From Eubacterium sp. 1001713B170207_170306_E7 (GTDB lineage Bacteria; Bacillota; Clostridia; Eubacteriales; Eubacteriaceae), in contig NZ_JADMVE010000002.1 in assembly GCF_015547515.1 (NCBI RefSeq), positions 124,001-188,000 of the forward strand: a stretch of DNA of 64,000 nt. The letters are read 5' to 3'. Below, piece after piece: positions 51,184-59,393 of this stretch (positions are counted from its first letter, which is position 1; the number at the start of each line of letters is the position of its first letter). Below the pieces are notes generated by a model. That model ran no database searches. It worked only from the letters and a program-made list of their open reading frames with translations, and was not told where the DNA came from. Made by a program: the position numbers and the translations under genes.

Positions 51184-52413
51184 TCAGGTTTTCGGGACAG
51201 CGCCGGGTCTTTTTTTATGCGCGTACATGCGGGCATCAGCCGCGGCGAAAAGGGCGTCCGGGCTGTCAAAGCCGGCGCTCTCGGCCAGGCCATAGCTCAC
51301 CGACATGGCAAAGGGATAGCCGGACGAACGGCTCAGGTCCCCCAGCGTCTGGTTGACGCGCTGCAGGCGGCCGCTGACAGCCGGGATGGAGCTCCCGGAG
51401 AAGATGATCATGAACTCATCGCCCCCGTAGCGGAACAGGGTATCGCGGCCCTTCCGGCAGACGCCGCGCAGGGTCTGCACCACGGTGAGCAGGTAGAGGT
51501 CGCCGGTGTCGTGCCCGTGGTGGTCGTTGACGGACTTCAGGCCGTCCAGATCCAGAAAGCACAGGCAGAAGGGTAAAGCCTCCGAGTACAGGGCCTCGAG
51601 GGTCTCCTGGGCCTTCTGCCGGTTCAGGCAGCCTGTGAGCGGATCGGAGGCGGCAATGCGGTTGAGCTGCTGTTCCTCCTGCTTTTTCAGGCGCAGCTCT
51701 TTGATAACCTGGCGGTTGAGGGCCCGGTAGCGGTTCAGCCGGCTGATGCGGGCCGCGTAGCGCATGGCCAGATACAGGCCCAGCAGGGCGAAAACCCCGG
51801 ATTTCAGGCCCCACAGCTTGAGCACCAGCCGGTTGTCCGGCAGGGAGAAGATGAGCAGGTTGAGCACCAGGTACAGATAGATGGCCACGCCCAGCCGGAT
51901 CAGAAAGTTCTTCTGGCCCGGGTCCTTAAAGAGCATCCGGATACCCTCGCTGCGGTGGCCCACCCGGTGGGCCAGGTAGAAGAAAAGGCCTGAGAACAGA
52001 AAGCCGAGGCCGACCGGGTAACGCTTCAGGTTGTCGATGTCCTGGCTGGCGTTTGAGAAAACCGTGAGGTGCAGGCCCGTCAGAGCGGCGACCAGGCAGC
52101 GGAACGAGAGGTTGAGCGCCAGGCCGATGATCATGCTGATCAGGGCCAGGATCACGCCGTCCCGCAGCGGGCAGCGGAACAGCCAGAGCAGCTCAATGAG
52201 CACAAAAACCGCGTAGAGCAGCCAGTTGGCCATCAGGTCCAGCATGAGCACAGAGCAGGCGAAAAACAGGCTGTAGTTCAGGAAAAAGCACAGGACAATC
52301 CAGCCTCTCTTCAGCCTTTTTTCAAATACGGTTTCCGCGTAGCGGAACAGCTGCCAGTTCTGATAAAAATAGATGACGCCAATGGCGAGTGTAGGCAGCA
52401 GCACGTTATTCAT
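51184..52413 (-). CDS. Membrane diguanylate cyclase (multi-helix sensor)
   Basis: This is a 409-residue protein. Six or so hydrophobic helices (~5-215) form an integral membrane sensor, a charged linker follows (RQVIKELRLKKQEEQQ), and then GGDEF (~240-400) with intact FRYGGDEFMIIF. The residues at the I-site position read KGRD, so the usual RxxD is not conserved. It should make c-di-GMP, perhaps without product inhibition. The ATG at 52413 has GGGAGG 6 nt upstream and overlaps the end of the preceding gene by 8 bp. The 78 extra N-terminal codons of the open frame are noise from that gene. Confidence 0.88.
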   Translation of the reverse strand: MNNVLLPTLAIGVIYFYQNWQLFRYAETVFEKRLKRGWIVLCFFLNYSLFFACSVLMLDLMANWLLYAVFVLIELLWLFRCPLRDGVILALISMIIGLALNLSFRCLVAALTGLHLTVFSNASQDIDNLKRYPVGLGFLFSGLFFYLAHRVGHRSEGIRMLFKDPGQKNFLIRLGVAIYLYLVLNLLIFSLPDNRLVLKLWGLKSGVFALLGLYLAMRYAARISRLNRYRALNRQVIKELRLKKQEEQQLNRIAASDPLTGCLNRQKAQETLEALYSEALPFCLCFLDLDGLKSVNDHHGHDTGDLYLLTVVQTLRGVCRKGRDTLFRYGGDEFMIIFSGSSIPAVSGRLQRVNQTLGDLSRSSGYPFAMSVSYGLAESAGFDSPDALFAAADARMYAHKKRPGAVPKT

Positions 52414-53629
52414 GATCATCCTCCCTCTGGCGGTGCCGGGCCGCCTTGTCGGCATACATGGCCTGGTCGGCGGCGCGGATGAGCTCCCGGGCACTCTGGT
52501 TTCCGCCGCTCCGGGCCTCGGACACGCCAAAGCTGAAGGAGACACCGAAACGGCCGCGGTGTCCGGCCTCGATGCGCCCGCGGATGGACTGCACGCGCTT
52601 TTGAGCGTCCGCTCCGGTGCAGTCCGGCCACAGCGACAGGAACTCATCGCCGCCGATACGGCCCAGGAGGTCTGATTCGCGCAGCTCGGCCTGGAAAAGG
52701 GCAGCGAAGTCTTTAAGGTATTGGTCGCCGGCCAGGTGGCCGCAGGCGTCGTTGATCTGCTTCAGGTGGTCCAGGTCCAGGTAGACCAGGGCAAAGGGCT
52801 CGTCCTGCCGCAGCAGCAGCTCCAGGTAATCCATGGTGTAGAGCCTGGTATAGGCGCCGGTGAGCGGATCGTGGTAGGCAGTGTCCCGCAGGGTCTGGGT
52901 GCGGGTCTCCTGCCGGAGACGGCTGGATTCCAGCCGGGCGTAGGCTGCCTCCAGGTAGCCCTGGCGCCGGATGGTGCCCAGCTGAGTCAGGAAAAAGCCC
53001 AGCATGAGCAGGAGCAGCAGGCTGCTCCCGATCAAAAACAGCGGGATGGTAAGCACTGGCAGCTCATAGCGGCAGGCGATGCTGTCAATCATGACAAAGG
53101 CCACAGCCAGAAAGGTGAAGGCCGTGAACAGCCGGGTTTCCTCGGAGGGGTCGTCCTGCTGGTAAAAGCCGTAGTAGTCCGGCCTGCGGAACACCAGCCA
53201 CTCGGTCGCCAGGCTGAGGAGCAGCAGCAGGTCCAGACTGGCAGCGCGCAGCGCGGGCGAATGCAGCACCGCGGGCACGTTGACGCCGGCGGCCAGGGCG
53301 AACAGGCCCAGGAGCACCAGACAGACCGAAAAATGAACCAGAAAATCCATGTTGACAAACAGCCAGTTAAGCCGTCCCGAGCCCGGAAACCGGGAAATGC
53401 GGATAAACTTCAGGCCGTAGAGCAGCGCCCCGAACAGCGGCAGGGGCAGCCCGAAAATGGCCATGCCGATGTAGAGAAAGGCTCCGCAGGCCAGATAGCA
53501 CACGCTGCGGATGCCCACCGCCGGAGCGCCTGGGGGTAAGGAGCCCAGAACGCCCAGATCGTTTAAGGCGATGAGCGCGTACAGCAGGATCGTGATGATC
53601 AGCAGGGACAGCACAAGGGGGTCAAGCAT
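52406..53629 (-). CDS. Membrane diguanylate cyclase (multi-helix sensor)
   Basis: This is a 407-residue paralogue-like neighbour. About seven hydrophobic helices (~5-230) are followed by a GGDEF domain (~245-405) with GRIGGDEFLSLW and I-site RESD. GGDEF activity is expected. AAAGGAG precedes the ATG. It lies 40 bp behind the GGDEF-EAL gene at 53670 and overlaps the 51184 gene by 8 bp, so the three are a single operon pairing one phosphodiesterase with two cyclases. Confidence 0.9.
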   Translation of the reverse strand: MLDPLVLSLLIITILLYALIALNDLGVLGSLPPGAPAVGIRSVCYLACGAFLYIGMAIFGLPLPLFGALLYGLKFIRISRFPGSGRLNWLFVNMDFLVHFSVCLVLLGLFALAAGVNVPAVLHSPALRAASLDLLLLLSLATEWLVFRRPDYYGFYQQDDPSEETRLFTAFTFLAVAFVMIDSIACRYELPVLTIPLFLIGSSLLLLLMLGFFLTQLGTIRRQGYLEAAYARLESSRLRQETRTQTLRDTAYHDPLTGAYTRLYTMDYLELLLRQDEPFALVYLDLDHLKQINDACGHLAGDQYLKDFAALFQAELRESDLLGRIGGDEFLSLWPDCTGADAQKRVQSIRGRIEAGHRGRFGVSFSFGVSEARSGGNQSARELIRAADQAMYADKAARHRQREDDHE

Positions 53630-53669
53630 AAGTCAGCTCCTTTACCTGAATAAAAGCAACGGGAAAGCC

Positions 53670-55430
53670 TTACAGCGTTTCCCTGCCAAAGGTCAGCTTC
53701 TCAAATTCCGGGATGGGCACCGGACGGGAGAACACGTAGCCCTGGAGCATATCGCACCGGGATTCCTTTAAAAATTCGGCCTGGTCCGGGGTTTCCACAC
53801 CCTCTGCCACCGTGGACATGGAGAGCTTTTCAGCCAGGTCGATCACCGAGGTCACCACGTCCCGCTCCCTGGGGTTATCGGCGTTCTGCGAGGTGAAGAA
53901 CGCCCGGTCCAGCTTGAGCGTGTCCATCTGCAGGTCCTTGAGCAGGTTGAGGGAGGAGTAGCCGCTGCCGAAGTCGTCCATGGAGCAGCGGTAGCCCCGC
54001 CGGTGGATCTGGTCGATGACCTGAAAGAGCACGTCCGGGCTGGTGAAAACCAGGGTTTCGGTCAGCTCGATCTCCAGCAGCTCGGGCGGCACCCCGTACT
54101 TTTTCCGGATGGCCTCATAGGCGTCGAGGAAGTCGGCGTGGGCCAGGTGCGCCCGGGACATGTTCACCGAGACGGGCACCGGGGTCAGTCCCCTGTCCAG
54201 CCAGCGCCGCAGCAGGATACAGACCTGCTCGAACACGTACAGGTCCACCTCCACGATAAAGCGGTTCTTCTCAAAGAAAGGGATAAACTCGTCGGGCGGG
54301 ATCAGCCCCCGCTCGGGGTCCAGCCAGCGCACCAGCGCCTCGGCCCCGGAGATTTTGTCGTCCTTTAAGGACAGCTTGGGCTGCAGGTAGACCACGAACT
54401 CGCCGTTTTTTAAGGCATCCTGCATGCGGTTTTCCATGTCCTTTTCGCGCATGAGCTTCAGGCGGTCCAGGTCCGAGTAGAACTGGCAGGCGAACAGGCG
54501 GCTGTCGCCCGCGTCCTTCACGTTTTTCAGCGCCACGTTGGCCCGGTCCAGCTGCTGTGTGAGCGGCAGGGACGGGTCCAGCACCGGGTAGATGCCAAAG
54601 GCCATAGAGAGGAAATACTTCCGCTCCAGGCCCTCGTTAAAGCGGTTGATCTCCCGCGCGAACAGCTCCAGCCGGTTGATGATTCTGGGCTTGTCCGCGT
54701 TGTGCAGCAGCAGGCAGAAATTGTCCGCCGCGGAGCGCGTCACGTATTCGTCCTCCCGCAGGCCGCGGGCGAGCACCTCGTAAATGTAGCGCAGGGTCTG
54801 GTCGCCCATCTCGATACCGAAGAGGTCGTTGATGAGCTTGAACTTGCGGATATCCATGGAGACCAGCACATAAGCCCCCGGGGCGCCCTCAAGGATGGCG
54901 CCGCCCGCGTCCATGTCAAACTTGGAGCGGTTGGGGCCCCTGGTCAGCGGGTCCACAAAGGCCAGCTCCAGCAGCTTTTTATTGCTGCGGTCCAGGGCCT
55001 GCTGCTGCTCCACATAGTCCGTCATATCCGTCATGACCGTGTAGGCCACCGGAAAGCCGCTGATGACCTCGTCGGTGAAAACACCCACCAGCTTGACCCA
55101 CATGAGCCGGCCGCTTTTGTGGTGCATGCGGGCCAGCACCTCGTAGCTGGTGTGGCCCGCGTCGATGGCCTTCATGACCTCCTTCAGGATGGCCTCCCAG
55201 TCCTCGGGGTTTCGCTGAAAATAGGTGTCCGGCTGGTTGTGAAACAAGGCCTCATACTCATCTTTGGGATAGCCGATGAGCTCGTAGTAGTAGGGATTCG
55301 CGCTGATGAGCGTAAAGTGTTCATCCAGCAGATGCCGGCTCACGCTGACCCTCAGAGCGCTCATAAGCATGTTGTACTCGTTGTCGGGCGGGATATCGTA
55401 ATGTTCAAGAACCTGCTTGTTATCTGACAT
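53670..55430 (-). CDS. PAS-(degenerate)GGDEF-EAL phosphodiesterase
   Basis: This is a 586-residue soluble protein. A PAS domain (~20-145, DEHFTLISANPYYYELIGYPKDEYEALF) is followed by a GGDEF fold (~165-320) whose site is SAADNF, so it is probably inactive. The EAL domain (~335-580) has a complete set: GAEALVRW, VNMSRAHL, LEIELTETL, MDDFGSGYSS, LKLDRAF, VAEGVET and LQGYVFSRP. It should hydrolyse c-di-GMP. AAGGAAG precedes the ATG. First gene of an operon with two cyclases. Confidence 0.92.
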   Translation of the reverse strand: MSDNKQVLEHYDIPPDNEYNMLMSALRVSVSRHLLDEHFTLISANPYYYELIGYPKDEYEALFHNQPDTYFQRNPEDWEAILKEVMKAIDAGHTSYEVLARMHHKSGRLMWVKLVGVFTDEVISGFPVAYTVMTDMTDYVEQQQALDRSNKKLLELAFVDPLTRGPNRSKFDMDAGGAILEGAPGAYVLVSMDIRKFKLINDLFGIEMGDQTLRYIYEVLARGLREDEYVTRSAADNFCLLLHNADKPRIINRLELFAREINRFNEGLERKYFLSMAFGIYPVLDPSLPLTQQLDRANVALKNVKDAGDSRLFACQFYSDLDRLKLMREKDMENRMQDALKNGEFVVYLQPKLSLKDDKISGAEALVRWLDPERGLIPPDEFIPFFEKNRFIVEVDLYVFEQVCILLRRWLDRGLTPVPVSVNMSRAHLAHADFLDAYEAIRKKYGVPPELLEIELTETLVFTSPDVLFQVIDQIHRRGYRCSMDDFGSGYSSLNLLKDLQMDTLKLDRAFFTSQNADNPRERDVVTSVIDLAEKLSMSTVAEGVETPDQAEFLKESRCDMLQGYVFSRPVPIPEFEKLTFGRETL

Positions 55431-55607
55431 TTTGAACTTCCTTTTCTTTGTTTTTTAAATGTTAGTAATTATTCCTATTTTACCACTGTTTTAAAGTGAA
55501 AGCAATGAGAAAACCATATATGACAAAGGAAAGAATAAAAAAATTACATTAAAAATGGATTTTTATTTTCAAAGGAGTTAAAATAGAAGTGAGAGGAGGG
55601 ATTTATC

Positions 55608-56396
55608 ATTGCAAAATTCGTAAACCGCTATTATCAGGAGGTCCTTGTGGAGGCCGGGGAGGGCATCATCCACGCCATGCCAAAGGTGCCCGGCCACGCC
55701 AACCGCTGGCGGCTGCACGGCTACTGGATGGAGCACGGGACCATGCCCCAGGTGATCCGCTGCAGACCCGAGGAGCCGCTGCACTGCGAGAACCGCGTGG
55801 TCTACAAGACCACTAAAAAGCAGACAAGGCCCAGAACGCAGGTCTGCGGCGCAGCCCTGACCTACAACAGCAGCGAGCTGCGGGGCCCCACCGAGGTGGA
55901 CGGCGTGCCCACCTTTTTCATGATCGAGGTGCACAGCTGCCCGGACTGCGCCCGGCGCAGACGGGCCGACCCCAGCTTCACCGGGCAGGTGCACCACCGG
56001 ATCCTGACCGCCGACATGGTCAAGTACCGCTCCCACCTGTCAGGCGTGTATGAGGATATTATTCTGGAGGGTATCGAGCCCGGACGCACTGTGGCCCTGC
56101 CCTTCAGCGAGGAGCACGCCTGCCGGCTTAAAAGGCAGTTTAAGACCCTGATCGCCCAGGCGAGAGCGTTCGTGAGCGCCCTGTGCGCCCCGGTGCTGCC
56201 GCCTTTTTACAATGTGCCGGCGGGCGTCCGGCGGGACCGGCGCGACAGCGGCCGGGAGCAGCAGGCCCGGAGCGTGGCCTACGCCCAGGCCTTTACCGCC
56301 AGGCGGCCGGGTGCGCCGCTGATGAGGGGCTGGTACAGCCGCCTCCTCCAGTTTTTCGCAGATGTCAATGGGGACGGAGCCGCCGTCCCCGGATAA
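55608..56396 (+). CDS. Hypothetical protein, first gene of the phage-like block
   Basis: A basic, GC-rich gene with no domain I recognise. It has a Cys pair (HSCPDCARRRR) and a long Arg-rich C-terminal half. The frame is open from before 55608. GAGGAGGG stands 7 nt before an ATT codon at 55608, giving an N-terminus AKFVNRYYQEVLVEAGEG that looks protein-like. A GTG at 55647, also with AGGAGG upstream, is the conventional alternative (249 residues). It lies divergently from the EAL operon and leads a run of small phage-like genes. High GC and dense Arg suggest foreign origin. Confidence 0.55.
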   Translation: MAKFVNRYYQEVLVEAGEGIIHAMPKVPGHANRWRLHGYWMEHGTMPQVIRCRPEEPLHCENRVVYKTTKKQTRPRTQVCGAALTYNSSELRGPTEVDGVPTFFMIEVHSCPDCARRRRADPSFTGQVHHRILTADMVKYRSHLSGVYEDIILEGIEPGRTVALPFSEEHACRLKRQFKTLIAQARAFVSALCAPVLPPFYNVPAGVRRDRRDSGREQQARSVAYAQAFTARRPGAPLMRGWYSRLLQFFADVNGDGAAVPG

Positions 56397-56502
56397 AAAA
56401 AACGCGGTTCTCAACGGATTGTTCCTGTTTTCAGCCTCCCGGCTCAGGTACCCTGTAGATACACCCAAGCGGTGAATCTGAAATCTGCAAGGAGGCAATA
56501 AT

Positions 56503-56976
56503 ATGCAGAAGAAATCAACACCAGAATCGTTGGAAACGTTCTTGACAGGGGGCTTGTTTACTGCGCCCGAAAACCGGGAAATCCCCGCGGCCGAGGCCCT
56601 GGCCCTCCGGCTCATCGAGGCCGCCGGCCTCATCACCACCCTGGCCGCGGACGCCCGCTTCGCCAGGGAAGCCCTGGGCAGCTGCGGGGTCTTTCCCGTC
56701 AGCGAGATCGCCGCGGATTACGGCTACAGTGCCCGGGCCTTTAACCTTCTGCTCTGCGACCAGGGCATCCAGTATAAGCGGGGCCAGCGCTGGTACCTGT
56801 ACGGCTGCTACCAGGGCCAGGGCTATACCGCCACCAAAATCACAGCCCGGGAGATCGGCGGGCGGGCCCGGGCCTTCAGCGGCATGCAGTGGACCGTGAA
56901 AGGGCGGCGCTTTCTCTACGAGCACCTGCGGGCCCAGGGCATTGAGCCCACCGCGCGGAAAGAGGCGCGGCCATGA
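56503..56976 (+). CDS. Phage antirepressor-like protein with KilA-C domain
   Basis: This is a 157-residue protein. After a short acidic N-terminus, residues ~55-150 resemble the KilA-C/ANT domain of phage antirepressors: VSEIAADYGYSARAFNLLLCDQGIQYKRGQRWYLYGCYQGQGYTATK, ending with a WTVKGRRFLYEHLRAQG strand-helix. Such proteins relieve lysogenic repression or regulate phage genes. AAGGAGG precedes the ATG. It overlaps the next gene by ATGA, which suggests a single phage-type transcript. Confidence 0.72.
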   Translation: MQKKSTPESLETFLTGGLFTAPENREIPAAEALALRLIEAAGLITTLAADARFAREALGSCGVFPVSEIAADYGYSARAFNLLLCDQGIQYKRGQRWYLYGCYQGQGYTATKITAREIGGRARAFSGMQWTVKGRRFLYEHLRAQGIEPTARKEARP

Positions 56977-57626
56977 ACTATCTCACCGAGCACCTGAGCT
57001 TTTACGCCTGGCTGAAGCAGAATCCCAGAGGCACCCCGTTCCAGAGCCTCTGGAACTACCTGCTTGTCCGTAATAACAACGCGGCCATCCGGGGCGAGGA
57101 CGGCGTCATGTACTGGCCTGTGTGGTTCGGGGTGGACAACAGCGACCTGCGCCGCCTGCTGGACGAACAGGACGCCAAACGCATCTGGGAACACCGCCGC
57201 AAGCTCATCACCGCAGGGCTCATCGAATACCAGCCCGGTTCCGGGGGCAAAAGCGGCGCTTACGCCCTCATCCCCTTTAACAGGAGCCAGACACGCCTGC
57301 AGGTCATTCCCCAGGGCGGCGGCGAAGCCATTACGGTCTGGAACCCGCCGGGAAACAGCCCGGGGACAGCCCTCGGAGCGCTCCTGGAAGCCCAGGCCGA
57401 ACCGGGCGCAGTGTCTTCTGATTGTAATAATATAAATAATAAATATATAAATATTAAAGAGCCTTACCGGTACGAAGGGGAGCCGCCCGTTCCCTACTTC
57501 AACCAGCTGCCCCGTCTCACCACGGAGGAGATGGACCGCCTGAGCGCCATCCATACCGACGAAGCGGCCCTGGTGGAGGCCATGTGGGCGCTTAAGGAGC
57601 AGAAAAAGCGGGAGGAGGAGCGCTGA
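56973..57626 (+). CDS. Phage replisome-organiser-like winged-helix protein
   Basis: This is a 217-residue protein. The N-terminal ~100 residues have the pattern of phage/plasmid initiator winged helices (FQSLWNYLLVRNNNAAIRGEDGVMYWPVWF, DNSDLRRLLDEQDAKRIWEHRRKLITAGLIEY). The middle is a low-complexity linker. In the middle of this GC-rich gene is a ~40-bp block of almost pure A/T (57420-57459). Initiators of lambda O and SPP1 gp38 type carry their origin inside the gene, so this may be both an initiator and its origin. It overlaps the genes on both sides. Confidence 0.68.
   Translation: MNYLTEHLSFYAWLKQNPRGTPFQSLWNYLLVRNNNAAIRGEDGVMYWPVWFGVDNSDLRRLLDEQDAKRIWEHRRKLITAGLIEYQPGSGGKSGAYALIPFNRSQTRLQVIPQGGGEAITVWNPPGNSPGTALGALLEAQAEPGAVSSDCNNINNKYINIKEPYRYEGEPPVPYFNQLPRLTTEEMDRLSAIHTDEAALVEAMWALKEQKKREEER
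57420..57459. other. AT-rich island inside the initiator gene, candidate replication origin
   Basis: About 40 bp made of repeated ATAAAT/AATATATAAA-type sequence, with only three G or C bases, in a gene otherwise well above 60% GC. Position inside a replisome-organiser-like gene recalls phage origins with a DNA-unwinding element. Confidence 0.4.
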
Positions 57627-57799
57627 TGTGGTACAAAAGAGAGAGCGGCCGTGAGTCCTACAGCTGCCGGGCCCAACTCGTGGTGCAGGAGACCATTTTG
57701 GCCGCCAGCCTGGAGGAGGCCGAGCTTCTGTTCGAGGAGCGGCTGGACGCCCTGGAGGATGACCCGGCCCTGCGCGTCCAGGGCATGTGGGTGGAGTGA
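57626..57799 (+). CDS. Small protein of the phage-like block
   Basis: This 57-residue frame has its ATG overlapping the previous stop (TGATG) and AGGAGGAG upstream. The product is mostly helical and acidic (ILAASLEEAELLFEERLDALEDD). No family was recognised. The tight coupling to both neighbours, the good ribosome site and a stop 1 bp before the next ATG support it as real. Confidence 0.6.
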   Translation: MWYKRESGRESYSCRAQLVVQETILAASLEEAELLFEERLDALEDDPALRVQGMWVE

Positions 57800-57800
57800 C

Positions 57801-58061
57801 ATGGGCAAGCGCACCGCCAGATGGGCAAGAGCCCACCGCAGCCGCCTGGGCCTCACCCAGCCCCAGCTGGCCGAGGCCGTGGGCGTCAGCCTGAGCACCG
57901 TGACCCGGCTGGAGCGGGGCGCCCCGGTGAGGGACTATGTGCTCGAGGATCTGGAAGCCCTGTTTCAGGACGAGCGCCCCGGCGAGACTGGTCAGAATCC
58001 GCAGTCCGCCGGGCAGAATCATCACTTCCAGCTGACCATATACCAGGACCTCCTGAGGTGA
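57801..58061 (+). CDS. Cro/CI-type helix-turn-helix protein
   Basis: This 86-residue protein has an HTH_3 domain at ~10-60: RSRLGLTQPQLAEAVGVSLSTVTRLERGAPVRDYVLEDLEALF. A Gln-rich tail follows. It is a phage-repressor-like DNA-binding protein, probably regulating this block. The ATG at 57801 starts 1 bp after the previous stop. A longer open frame from 57651 runs through the previous gene and is not used. Confidence 0.82.
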   Translation: MGKRTARWARAHRSRLGLTQPQLAEAVGVSLSTVTRLERGAPVRDYVLEDLEALFQDERPGETGQNPQSAGQNHHFQLTIYQDLLR

Positions 58062-58098
58062 TAAACTGAGAGCATCACAACGAAAGGAGGACAGCCAA

Positions 58099-58332
58099 AT
58101 GGCATACGAACAGAACAAGATCAGCCATGACATGAAGATCATCTTCAACTACGGTGAGGTGGGCGGCAGCATCAAGAAAAAGACCAAGACCTACTCCGGC
58201 CTCAATATGGACGAGACCGTCGCCACCAGCGAGGCCATCACCCGCACCGGCAAGGCCATCGGCAAGCTCTGCACACCCATCGTGAACGACATCCAGAGCT
58301 TTATGGGCTACGACAACAGCGAATCGGCCTAG
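58099..58332 (+). CDS. DUF1659-family protein
   Basis: This 77-residue protein matches the DUF1659 pattern: small, with DMKIIFNYGEVGGSIKKKTKTYSGLNMDETVATSEAI and an ending AIGKLCTPIVNDIQSF. AAAGGAGG precedes the ATG. DUF1659 and DUF2922 genes usually occur as a pair in Firmicutes, as here (33 bp apart), often next to a cell-wall hydrolase. No function is known. Confidence 0.78.
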   Translation: MAYEQNKISHDMKIIFNYGEVGGSIKKKTKTYSGLNMDETVATSEAITRTGKAIGKLCTPIVNDIQSFMGYDNSESA

Positions 58333-58364
58333 AGCCCTACGGCAAAATCTGAAAGAAAGGAGAA

Positions 58365-58607
58365 ATGAATATGGAAACCACCACAACCACCAAAGCGCTG
58401 GACCTGGAGTTTGAGCTGGAAAGCGGCAAGAGCTTTACCGTCACCTGTCCCGACTATCTGGACGACCTGACCAGAGAGCAGGTCGAGGCCCAGGCCGCCG
58501 AGATCATCGCCGCCGGGGCCTTTGCCCCAGAAGGCTCCAACCTCGTCCGCTTCAAGAGCTTTGAGTACATTGACAAGACCACCCGGAAAACCGAAATCGA
58601 CGCGTAA
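58365..58607 (+). CDS. DUF2922-family protein
   Basis: This 80-residue protein is of the DUF2922 type (LDLEFELESGKSFTVTCPDYLDDLTREQVEAQAAEIIAAGAF, ending FEYIDKTTRKTEI). It is paired with the DUF1659 gene. AAAGGAG precedes the ATG. The protein looks like a small beta-alpha fold. Function unknown. Confidence 0.8.
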   Translation: MNMETTTTTKALDLEFELESGKSFTVTCPDYLDDLTREQVEAQAAEIIAAGAFAPEGSNLVRFKSFEYIDKTTRKTEIDA

Positions 58608-58630
58608 AAGACGCAGAAAGGCAGAATGCC

Positions 58631-59242
58631 ATGAAAACCGTGAAAACCGTCAAAAGAAGAACCGTTCTGCTGCTCCTGGCAGTCCTGACCGCCGCCGGTA
58701 TGCTCTACTTTACCCTGGCGCTCAGCTGGGCGCCCGCGCGGCAGAACCCGCCGCCCACCCAGACCGGGGAAGCCCCGCTCCCAGAAACCCCGTCCGAGCC
58801 CCCAGCACCGGAGCCGCCCGAGCCCAGCGCCCCGCCCGGGCCCCCGGCCCCGGAAAACCCCGGGCCATCCGGGCAGCCAGAAAGCGGACAGCTTGAGCCG
58901 CTGCCCATCATGCTGAGCGCCCACTTCGCCCGGGATGAGTACCGCTGCGACTGCGCAGGCTATTGTGACGGCTTCCCGGCCGAGCCCGAGCCCGAGCTCG
59001 TCCAGCGGGTCGAGGCCCTGCGGCAGGCCGTTGGCGCGCCAGTCATCATCACCTCCGGCGTCCGCTGCGGGCCGCGCAACGAGGAGGTGGGCGGCGTGTC
59101 CTGGTCCTTTCACAAGCGCGGCGCCGCCGCCGACCTCTACAGCCCCGGCGTACCCGTCGGCACCCTGGCCGCCCTGGCAAAGGACTGCGGCCTGAACATC
59201 CTGCCCTACTACAGCAGCGGGTACGTGCATGTGGAGATATGA
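58631..59242 (+). CDS. Membrane-anchored peptidase M15-type wall hydrolase
   Basis: This is a 203-residue protein. An N-terminal membrane anchor (~9-32) and a Pro/Glu-rich linker (~36-90, PEPPEPSAPPGPPAPE) lead to a C-terminal M15A domain (~97-203). The domain has HFARDEYRCDC, TSGVRCGPRNEEVGGVSWSFHKRGAAADLY and terminal YVHVEI, giving the zinc ligands His, Asp and His. It would trim peptidoglycan stem peptides outside the membrane. It follows the DUF1659-DUF2922 pair by 23 bp and ends at a terminator. Phage endolysins of this family exist, but the membrane anchor makes a cell-wall remodelling enzyme also likely. Confidence 0.82.
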   Translation: MKTVKTVKRRTVLLLLAVLTAAGMLYFTLALSWAPARQNPPPTQTGEAPLPETPSEPPAPEPPEPSAPPGPPAPENPGPSGQPESGQLEPLPIMLSAHFARDEYRCDCAGYCDGFPAEPEPELVQRVEALRQAVGAPVIITSGVRCGPRNEEVGGVSWSFHKRGAAADLYSPGVPVGTLAALAKDCGLNILPYYSSGYVHVEI

Positions 59243-59243
59243 G

Positions 59244-59274
59244 AAAACCCCCGGAAAAGCGCCGGGGGTTTTTT
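59244..59274 (+). terminator. Terminator of the peptidase gene
   Basis: AAAACCCCCGG/CCGGGGGTTTTTT, perfect stem with a 7-nt loop. Confidence 0.92.
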
Positions 59275-59331
59275 AACTGGCCAGGTGTCACACCCGTGTC
59301 AACCTTTTCCCGTGAAACTTAGAATATACGA

Positions 59332-59360
59332 TTGTTTTAACTTTGAGCGTTATTTATAAT
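59332..59360 (+). promoter_or_regulatory. Promoter of the NPKTG surface-protein gene
   Basis: TTGTTT, a 17-bp spacer and perfect TATAAT, 33 bp before the start codon. Confidence 0.65.
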
Positions 59361-59393
59361 AAGAGTAAAAAACCAAATAAGGAGCTTGCAATT

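Larger units (their letters stand above)
55608..58061 (+). mobile_element. Compact phage-like replication/regulation module
   Basis: Five tightly packed plus-strand genes: an unknown, a KilA-C-like antirepressor, a replisome-organiser-like winged-helix protein, a 57-residue protein and a Cro/CI-type repressor. Four of them overlap or abut (ATGA, TGATG, 1 bp). GC content is visibly higher than in the flanks. No integrase, transposase, capsid or attachment site was seen, so it may be a remnant or satellite. Confidence 0.5.

Noticed and set aside
56916-58148. 410-codon open frame on the minus strand over the phage-like block
   Set aside because: Antisense to four overlapping plus-strand genes with good ribosome sites and recognisable domains.
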